This document shows positions 57,070 through 64,000 of a DNA stretch of 64,000 bases, piece after piece. This stretch comes from Chlamydoabsidia padenii. Taxonomy: Eukaryota; Mucoromycota; Mucoromycetes; Mucorales; Cunninghamellaceae. The stretch is taken from assembly GCA_025330725.1 (NCBI GenBank), contig JAIWND010000002.1, forward strand, positions 124,001 to 188,000, read 5' to 3'. The notes under the pieces are model-generated. The model ran no database searches, was not told the DNA's origin, and saw only the letters and a list, made by a program, of their open reading frames with translations. The translations under genes were made by a program, and so were the position numbers. The stretch's first letter is position 1. The number at the start of each line of letters is the position of its first letter.

Positions 57070-57281
57070 CTATCCAGAGAGGCGGGCGTTAAATGTGAAA
57101 GAGGATCTCCGTTTTTTTCGCCGCTTTAATCCAGCTCTTCTGACCATTGGGACTCCGCGATCGTCGAATCGTATGTCTTCAGGTGTGTCAATTCTGACAT
57201 TTGTGAAGGGTTGGCTTTGGTAAGGGTTTTGCTGAGCAACCTTTGGAGTCACGTGCACTCCAGTAAAATATGACTGGCTAT
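57070..57281 (-). CDS. Orphan exon-like ORF with basic tail, unknown
   Basis: Open frame of about 70 codons with no ATG of its own but an acceptor-like ATAG just upstream (near 57282). It reads QSYFTGVHVTPKVAQQ, TPEDIRFDDRGVPMVRR, LKRRKKRRSS, ending LSG-stop. The composition looks like real protein. It may be the last exon of a gene whose upstream exons I cannot find, or a remnant. No family recognised. Confidence 0.25.
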
Positions 57282-57561
57282 GTTTGGATCGACGGCGGAA
57301 TTTTAAGTAAAGACTGTTTGGGGATCACGTCGTCGCTCTTTCTTTTTTTTGTTATTTTTTTTTTTCTTTCCTCTCTTCCTCTTCTTTCATTCAAATACTT
57401 TACCCGTACTTTAAAATTACTTCTCATTCATCTCTTTGTGCATCATGGCACCAAATTATTTTAACTTTATTACATTACCTCTTGACTAGTTACATATAAA
57501 TAGATATATTTTTTTTAAAATAAAAGAATGAACCTTTTTAATCGAACAGAACGAACTCGTA

Positions 57562-57716
57562 CCTACCTTATTTTTAAGACAACTTCCGTTTGGAACTAAA
57601 AGGTATACCCTCTACCAAAACAAATCTACGCCTTCACATATTTTTTCAATTTTGATGTAAATTATAAATCAAAACGACGGAGATGGAATATGGAGGCGGC
57701 GCTAAAATAAGGTAGG
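57562..57716. mobile_element. MITE-like element with TA flanks
   Basis: A perfect 13-bp inverted repeat, CCTACCTTATTTT at 57562-57574 and AAAATAAGGTAGG at 57704-57716, encloses 129 bp. Each end is bordered by TA (57560-57561 and 57717-57718). Small size, no ORF and a TA duplication fit a nonautonomous Tc1/mariner-type element. Only one copy is in this window. Confidence 0.55.
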
Positions 57717-58252
57717 TATATGTGTACAGTATAATAAAATATAATATGTTGTGGTATTTAGAATAGCAGTAGAGTAGATTTATAGTTGTCTTTATTAAAT
57801 AAAATAAAAAGTCCATTGTGGTTATATGTTCAAGTCCTTCGGGAACATTATATTACTGACTAAAACATTATTCTAACTTCTTCCATTTCAACCCTTTGGG
57901 GGTTTTCCTGTGCTTCCGTCGTTTAAACCCAGCGCTGGCCACGTTTTAAAAGTCACGTGATTGTTTATTAAAGCATTTTAATTGGTCAACAACAGAGTCC
58001 ATGTATAATCATAGTATAGATAGTCTACAAGGTGAAGAAGGTGTATATGTGTTTTATTTTGTTACAATAAATAATAATGATAATGATACTAAAAAAGCAA
58101 TAGTGAATATAATGGTATGGGTGACAAACGAATAGAGAGGAATGATTATGATGGGGAAAATGATAATGATGGTAAAAAAACAAAACAAAGATAATAGCAT
58201 AATGAAGAGGGAGAGGGGGAATATAAGTCTAAAGTAGTAAAAGAGGTTTTGC

Positions 58253-59649
58253 CTATGAATTTTTCAAGACATCCAACCGATGGACAATGACTTCGTAGGT
58301 CAAGATTGTCAGTGCCGAAGATGGGACGGTTCGTAGCAAATTAGTCGGTATCCCTTTGTAAAACCCACGGTATCCTTCTTCTTCCAGTATAATCCTGAAT
58401 GCGGATCTAATTCCTTTATACTTGAATGGTTTGACTGTCTGGTTTTGTAGTCGTGTTCGAATAACCTAGAATAGACAAAAATCATGGCATTAGTATCCTT
58501 CCCTTTCTTCTTTCTTTCTCTTTACTTCATGAGGGTAAGTAGCCGTGCTTGCAGCCATTTTGGAGAGAGCAGATGCCAATAGAATGCCCGTGTTACCAGA
58601 AGTCGATGGATGTTCAGCTAATAATAATAATAAATAGTCAAAGAGTGAATACTTGCCCTTCATCATGTTACCCTTCTTTTCAACCTACCAAACCAAGATT
58701 TTAGTTTTTCGTACATGGGAAACTGGACAGCAACATGACTGATCCCAATCAATGAGGACCCCATTCCTTTATAAAATCCACGAATACCCTCCTTCCTGGC
58801 GATTGTTCGAAATGCATCGATTGTATTGTTATAGTGATATGGTGTTTTGTTGTTTTGTGTCTAAAAGAACAATAAAGTGAATTAGGTGTTATGAGGTCGT
58901 TTTTTTTTTTTTTTTGTTCTTGTTCATACTACCTTCATCTTCTTACCATAAATCGTGTTTTGATCACCCATACCGGATTAGTCAGTGATGTCGAAGTGGC
59001 ACCAGCAGTCATAGCTGAAAAGATATGTATCAGCCATCCATGTCCATTACCCTCTATGTATGAAAAAAAAAACAAGTATTTAGTTAGTGTACCCGTTTTC
59101 CACTTTATCCATCTTTACCATATTTTCTTCCCCAATGTGCCTTGCAGTAATCATATACTGTAAAGTAGATAGCCCATGTAGGAAGGTAGCCAAAGATAGT
59201 AGGTCCCAACCCACGATAAAGTCCACGGATGCCTTCTTCGTTCCAGATTCTCGATAAAGTCCCTATATAACAACAACCCCCCCATCATTCATGTCATGTT
59301 CATTTCATAGTGTAATCAGTAACAGTCTTATTTTCCTTGTTTTACTCCCCTTCCCTTTCACTTACCTATAGTTCCCTGATAGACAAGAGCACCAGGTTGG
59401 ACTTTGCCTTGATTTTGTAATCGTGTCTTGACAACATCCAAAGGAACAACCACCATGGAGGAGACAGCACCAGCGCCAGCACCAGCAATTGCATGTTTCA
59501 AGTTTTCATGTGTTTGGCTACAAGTATTTTTTTAGTGAGATACGCATGGATATAAAAAAAAAAAGTGAGGTTGGTATGTGTTTTTTTTAAGCCAAAGTAA
59601 ATGTTTTCACTTACATAAATTCTTTCAGCCGAATAGAGGCAAAGTCCAT
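58253..59649 (-). CDS. Mitochondrial carrier, NAD+/pyrimidine-nucleotide type (NDT1/YIA6-like)
   Basis: Inner-membrane transporter of the SLC25 family. Seven exons (59649-59615, 59517-59366, 59262-59119, 59053-58947, 58860-58689, 58617-58526, 58465-58253) give 304 residues. There are three repeats, each with a signature: PLDVVKTRLQ, PVWVIKTRFM and PHEVIRTRLQ. Each is followed by the EG-x-RGxY(R/K)G element. YLPTWAIYFTVYDYCK, SLIGISHVAVQFPMYEKLK and SKMAASTATYPHE favour the branch of yeast YIA6/YEA6 (NAD+) and animal SLC25A32/33/36. The exact substrate cannot be decided by reading. No presequence, as normal for carriers. Confidence 0.88.
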
Positions 59650-60460
59650 CAAAAGTGAGCAATAGGATGTTTGAAAAAGTGGTGAGGCGAGGCAAATGCT
59701 GTATATACGTTTGTTCGTGTAAAAAGCAATAGTATGTTGTGTTGCTTGAAGATTAGGGACTGTTTAAAGCTGTACCAAACGACGAGTAAAAGCTGGCCTG
59801 TGCTAAAGAAGAATCAATTAGCCTCCAGAAATAAAAAGTAAAGGTAAGAGTGGATCGTAATGCACAACTTTTTAAAAGGTGATCTAGTGGAGAATAAGAC
59901 GTAGAGACTATGGTAGTAGTATGACGAGAGAGGTGAAGAAGGAAGAAAAAAGAAGAACAAAAAAAAAGCGTTTCGCCCTTTTTTAATTTTTCTCATGGTT
60001 CTTTGTCATTTTCCAGCGCTGATTCGCCAGATATTTAAACGGCGATTGAACAATAACGACCAAGCGGCCGTAAATTCAATTTCGACTGTGGGGACATCAT
60101 AGGCATTGAGGTAAGGATGTTTGATAGTCATAACGGATACAAAAAAATGATATCATTAGGTTCGAGAATGATGACAACCACAGAAGGAAGGCTATTCTGA
60201 CTGGTTTTATTCCGATGTAGTTATTTTTATGCACTCCCACTACATTGTGTTAAGGGTCATGTCACATGGATACAAAGCACCTGCCTATTTGTGATTATCA
60301 CACTATTATCATAGGACAAAGAAGCCGATGTCATCACATAACAACCCTTCCAAGATTAAACCCAGTACAGTTTATATATATACCATCAAATAAATGTATG
60401 ATTTATTAAAAAAAAAAAGTTATAAACTATTATTGCTATCATTTCCTATTACTATTTAGT
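59650..60460. other. Intergenic upstream of the carrier
   Basis: ATTTAAACGGCGATTGAA near 60033 is a distant motif relative. No gene seen. Confidence 0.5.
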
Positions 60461-63400
60461 TTAACTTTGACGGTGCAAAAGATACAAGTAACCTTCGCCA
60501 ATAGGAGGAGATGGGGATACAGCGACCTTGTTGTCATTAAAGAGAATCCATTGGCCATTCTTGTACACATGGGCGACATAATGACCACAGTGGATGGATG
60601 TTCCCTTGTGAGATACAAACGACTTTACCCTATAGTTGAAAGGAGGATGAGCATCACCAGCCACCACATTATCCACGGGAGATCCATCATTATCATCGCC
60701 TTGGTCATCAGGGTGATTAAAAAGCCAATCCAATGCCCGTTCTGTCTCGTTGTTCTATCAAAAAAAAACCCAATCTATCAGTAACTTGATCTTTTTTGGT
60801 CCTTTTTTTTTTGTCATACCGTTTCACGTAATGCCTTTTTCGCTTGTGAAGGAGAGAAACCCATTTCGCATAATGTCGAGATTTGTTCAGCAGTTGCTTC
60901 ATTGGTGGTTTGGGGCGCATTTTCCAAAGGGTCATCAATGTCTACAAAAAAAATTAAAAAAACGGTCAGCATTCAAGTCGTTATAAACCTTGACAGAGCA
61001 GTATTACCAGGATCCTCCATGTGTTCGAATAACCAGTTCATTGCTACTTCAGCGCCATTATTCCCAGTGTTCAAAAGAGCACGCTTGCATCGATTGAGTC
61101 CGAATCCCATAGCAGCCAATTGATCAAGGGCTTCATTATCAAAAGATGGTTCTGAGATATATAAAACGAAATAATGATGGTGAGTATCTATACATCCTCC
61201 CCCCCTCTCTGTTTAGCATAGTCTTGTGTTTTTTTTTTACCTGAAGTTTCATCATCCGGAAGCAATTCTTCATCATCTTGTTTTCCATGGCCCACATATT
61301 TATCAAGGTTAATATCGCCATCTGGAAAAATGATCTTGATATCTATTAAAACGTTGGTTATGAGCAATACAATGACTAATTTCCAAGGTCATGATTCCTT
61401 TTTTTTTCTTTACCTAGTTTTCGAGGGACCCAATCAACAAAAGCAAACCGTCGGGCGTGGATTACCAATACTTGAGGGAATGTGGCAAACTTTGCTGATC
61501 TAATGTAGGGAGAGAAGGTTAGATGGTGTATATTCGCAAATGTCAAACAACTTACTTTTGAGCTACGGTTCTCTCTTTACAGCTGGGACAATGGTAACCT
61601 TCAACAATTTCGTCCCTTGTGAATAGATCCATACATTCATAAAAGTCAACAGGTTGATATACGACCTTGTTATCATCTGCTGATTCGCCATCCAATGGTT
61701 GTGCTGGTATGTTGATGGAGAGACTGCTGGTGACATCTGTTTGATACCGTACCTTGTTACACTTGTTGCATTGTAATCGGTGTTCCAAATTAAAGTCAAA
61801 CACCTTGGTGGGATCTTGGGCCTTGATAGCATGTTCTTTTTGAGATACCGTCTTGCAAAAGAATTGGAAGAATTCATACGCATCTTGTTGTCGCATGGTT
61901 GAGAATTCCTGATGGCCTTTACCGACCAATGATTTGAGCATTCCAGGTGAGATACCGTCCTGTGTTTGTACGTCGGTTTGATCGGATGATGAGTGAGGTT
62001 GGGAGTATCGACCAGAGAGTATACCATCAGTGAGCTTGCCGAGTTGACAGTGCCAGCAGTTTGCAGGGTCTTCCATAGTACATAATTGGGCATGATCAGC
62101 AAGTTCTTGGCCATAGCGAGTCTGGAAATCTGGAATGTCATAAATTGCTTGAAGGATAGATGCCATGTAACAACTAGGTGAATGGCAAGAAAAAATAATT
62201 TAGTACGGTTGTCGATAGTATAATGTTTTTTTTTATACCTGTTGCCAAGGTTTTTGATACCAGTGTAGCCAGGCCCGAATTTCGGTTCTAAATGCTTGCC
62301 ATCCTCGGTGGTCATACTAAAATCAAATTTCATGTTCTGTTCCAATTGCTACATGGACAAGAAAAAAAGACAGTTAGTATATAAACATATACGTACCAGT
62401 TTACCCTTGGTTACCAACTTACCAGTTCAGTCATACTTTTTTCCGTTTTGAATTGATCCAATACATTGATACCCCAATTCGCCAAATGAGTAGAGAGATC
62501 ATTGTCCACCTTTGCATCATCACAAGAATAACAGTAGATATCTATCTCATGATCCCCCCAAGTTAAATGAGTCCCACCATTTTATTGTTTTGCCCCCCTC
62601 CACACTTACCCGCAGTTCCTTCAGGGGTGATGGTGCCAAGCTTGCAAGCGACAGCATGCCCAGTATCAGTAAAATGTTGTACCGCATGATTATTACCACC
62701 AGATCCATCATAGTGTTTTCGTCCACAAGCCAAATTACCACAGGTCAAGCAAAGCCAAAGATTTTCATTCAGTTCACACTGTGTACAGTGCGCCAACGTT
62801 TGTTGTTCTAATTTTCGAGGTGGTTCTTGAGTGAGACAAAGTGTATGTTCACAAGCCGTAATTTCTTCTTCCCAAGCCTTGACATCCGATTGGCGACCTG
62901 ATGAAGTGGCTGATAAAATGGCATCAACAATACTTGTCATCTATTAACAGTGAATGAGTTTCACTGGTATGATTTTTTTTTTCGTTTTTTTTTTGTTTTT
63001 TTTTTTTTGTATAGATTGACTTACCCCTTCGTTGATATCTTTGGGAGCCTCTACACCGTTGCATTCATAACAGCGTATTTTGGTAATGTAGTCATATGTA
63101 GGTTCCGTATGTTCAGGTACGATGGCCAGCTTGCTCATCTTTTGTGGAGGGGGTGTTCCTTCTTCCTAGTAAAAAAAAAAAAAAAGAGCGTTAGTATGGT
63201 GGGGGTTTTTTTTCTTTCTATTGTCCACTTGCCCTTTTCGTTTTCACAATACGGCGAATGTTTACTGTCAGAGGATGATTGGTTTTGTTGTAATGGAGTT
63301 GCGCATGTTGGCGTTCAGAAGAGACACAGCCGCCATTGAAACACGTAAGACACACGTCGATGCCTTCAGGTAGATCCTATCATGTATTCAATTGAGTTAG

Positions 63401-63528
63401 ATTGGCCTATTTTGTTTGCTAGTTTATATTACCTGAGAGTCAAAGCACTGAGTACATTCTTCTTTGTGGACAGAAGTATAGGACGAGGGAGGAGAGAATC
63501 GAGTGGTATCAATGTGTGTACAGGTCAT
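60461..63528 (-). CDS. UBP14: Ubiquitin carboxyl-terminal hydrolase UBP14/USP5
   Basis: Disassembles free, unanchored polyubiquitin chains. Twelve exons (63528-63433, 63376-63233, 63165-63025, 62940-62610, 62541-62423, 62348-62239, 62173-61556, 61499-61414, 61342-61241, 61151-61008, 60941-60820, 60754-60461) give 768 residues. Domains: degenerate N-terminal zinc finger, UBP zinc finger at about 175-270 (CTQCELNENLWLCLTCG, ACGRKHYDGSGGNNHAV), then the protease with catalytic Cys in KNLGNSCYMASI and His in CGHYVAHV, with Asn/Asp in LFNDNKV. Two UBA domains (ALDQLAAMGFGLNRCKRALL; EQISTLCEMGFSPSQAKKAL) are inserted in the protease, the USP5 layout. Intron 2 appears to use a GC donor (AAAAGG|GCAAGT). 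Confidence 0.95.
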
Positions 63529-63582
63529 TTTTTAAAAGGGAAAGGAGTAAAAGAAAAAAAAATAGAAATTTTAGAAATATAC

Positions 63583-63598
63583 ATTCAAATCCCGACAC
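63583..63598. promoter_or_regulatory. Recurrent promoter motif, UBP14 copy
   Basis: ATTCAAATCCCGACAC, 55 bp upstream of the UBP14 start codon; one of the best matches. Confidence 0.5.
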
Positions 63599-63763
63599 AG
63601 AACCAAATGAGTCTATAGACAAGCATAAAAAGACTATTTTTATTGATTGGTGTATTAAAAACTAAAATTATTTTATATAAAAGAAAACAGAGAGAGGAGG
63701 GGGTGATTACAAATCTACACGTATGAGTGTAAAGAGTAGGAGCATTGTATACATTCTATAATT

Positions 63764-64000
63764 TTAATGGACCTTGGCAACATCTATTATATAAAAAGAC
63801 AAAGGGGGAGGGATCAATTAGTTACCATCCAATATCAATATTTCCATCACTTACTTTGCACATCCAAGATAGCTTGATCCAAGATTTGTTGTTGGATAGC
63901 AGGGTCTTGAAGATCCTTTTGGATCTTTTCGATCAAATAAGCAGCCAATTGCTTTTGTTCACGTTCGCGCACACTGGTTTCATGACGGACCCAAGAATCG
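63764..64000 (-). CDS. ATP4: ATP synthase subunit 4 (Fo subunit b), 3' part
   Basis: Peripheral-stalk subunit of mitochondrial ATP synthase. Exon from beyond the window to 63855, then 63783-63764, joined in phase. The visible C-terminus reads DSWVRHETSVREREQKQLAAYLIEKIQ, split here by the limit, then KDLQDPAIQQQILDQAILDVQNVAKVH. DSWVRxExSVRxREQKxLA is the hallmark of fungal subunit b. The N-terminal membrane part lies outside. Medium-high confidence because only about 55 residues are seen. Confidence 0.85.

Larger units (their letters stand above)
56842..58252. other. Intergenic between tRNA and carrier 3' end
   Basis: Holds an orphan basic ORF (57070-57280, minus) and a MITE-like element (57562-57716). 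CGGGGTTTATAAAT near 56889 and GTTTAAACCCAGC near 57922 are degenerate motif-like words. Confidence 0.5.

Overview
The window is a gene-dense piece of a fungal nuclear genome, most likely from an early-diverging filamentous fungus of the Mucoromycota (Mucorales type). The genes are interrupted by many short introns (mostly about 40-100 bp, GTAAG...TAG), the DNA is AT-rich, and long poly(A)/poly(T) runs are common. The gene set fits: two polysaccharide deacetylases (chitosan-rich walls), a KRE2-type mannosyltransferase, a PHO81/NUC-2-type SPX-ankyrin protein, and an Integrator subunit (INTS3), which the well-known yeasts lack. I cannot name the genus. Gene models were assembled by eye by joining exons in phase; almost all join without a frame conflict.

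Layout. 0-8 kb: the 5' part of ATP1 (minus), an MPS1-like kinase (plus), an EDE1/EPS15-like endocytic scaffold (minus) and a TMEM14 protein (minus). 8-16 kb: INTS3 in 18 exons (minus) and a GT15 mannosyltransferase (plus). 16-19 kb is a decayed zone with a small unknown gene, unexplained coding-like DNA and a 5'-truncated, frameshifted cytochrome P450 relic. 19-34 kb: NOP53, epsin, a kelch-repeat protein, THI4, an unknown membrane protein and a BRAP2/ETP1-like RING-UBP protein. 34-51 kb: a secreted chitin deacetylase, a subtilisin-like protease, RPL23 (uL14), PHO81, a GPI-type chitin deacetylase, a DUF8032-like putative regulator and dihydroorotase. 51.7-56.75 kb: a complete Ty3/gypsy LTR retrotransposon (minus) with two LTRs that read as identical, inserted 19 bp past the 3' end of a tRNA-Phe gene. 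57-64 kb: a small MITE-like inverted-repeat element, a mitochondrial NAD+-type carrier, a UBP14/USP5 deubiquitinase and the 3' end of ATP4.

How the genes relate. EDE1/EPS15 and epsin act together in early endocytosis (EH domains bind NPF motifs, and the epsin carries NPF). The two deacetylases and the mannosyltransferase serve the cell wall. ATP1, ATP4 and the carrier serve mitochondria, and UBP14 and BRAP2 serve ubiquitin metabolism. There is no sign of operons or of a biosynthetic cluster.

The most interesting signals are: (1) a motif close to TTYAAAYCCCG (reverse CGGGRTTTRAA) found about 55-280 bp upstream of the start codon of about 15 unrelated genes and at several orphan intergenic sites; (2) the retrotransposon next to a tRNA gene, with a clear -1 frameshift heptamer; (3) two separate noncoding tandem duplications, both of which contain that motif; (4) a 155-bp TA-flanked MITE candidate.
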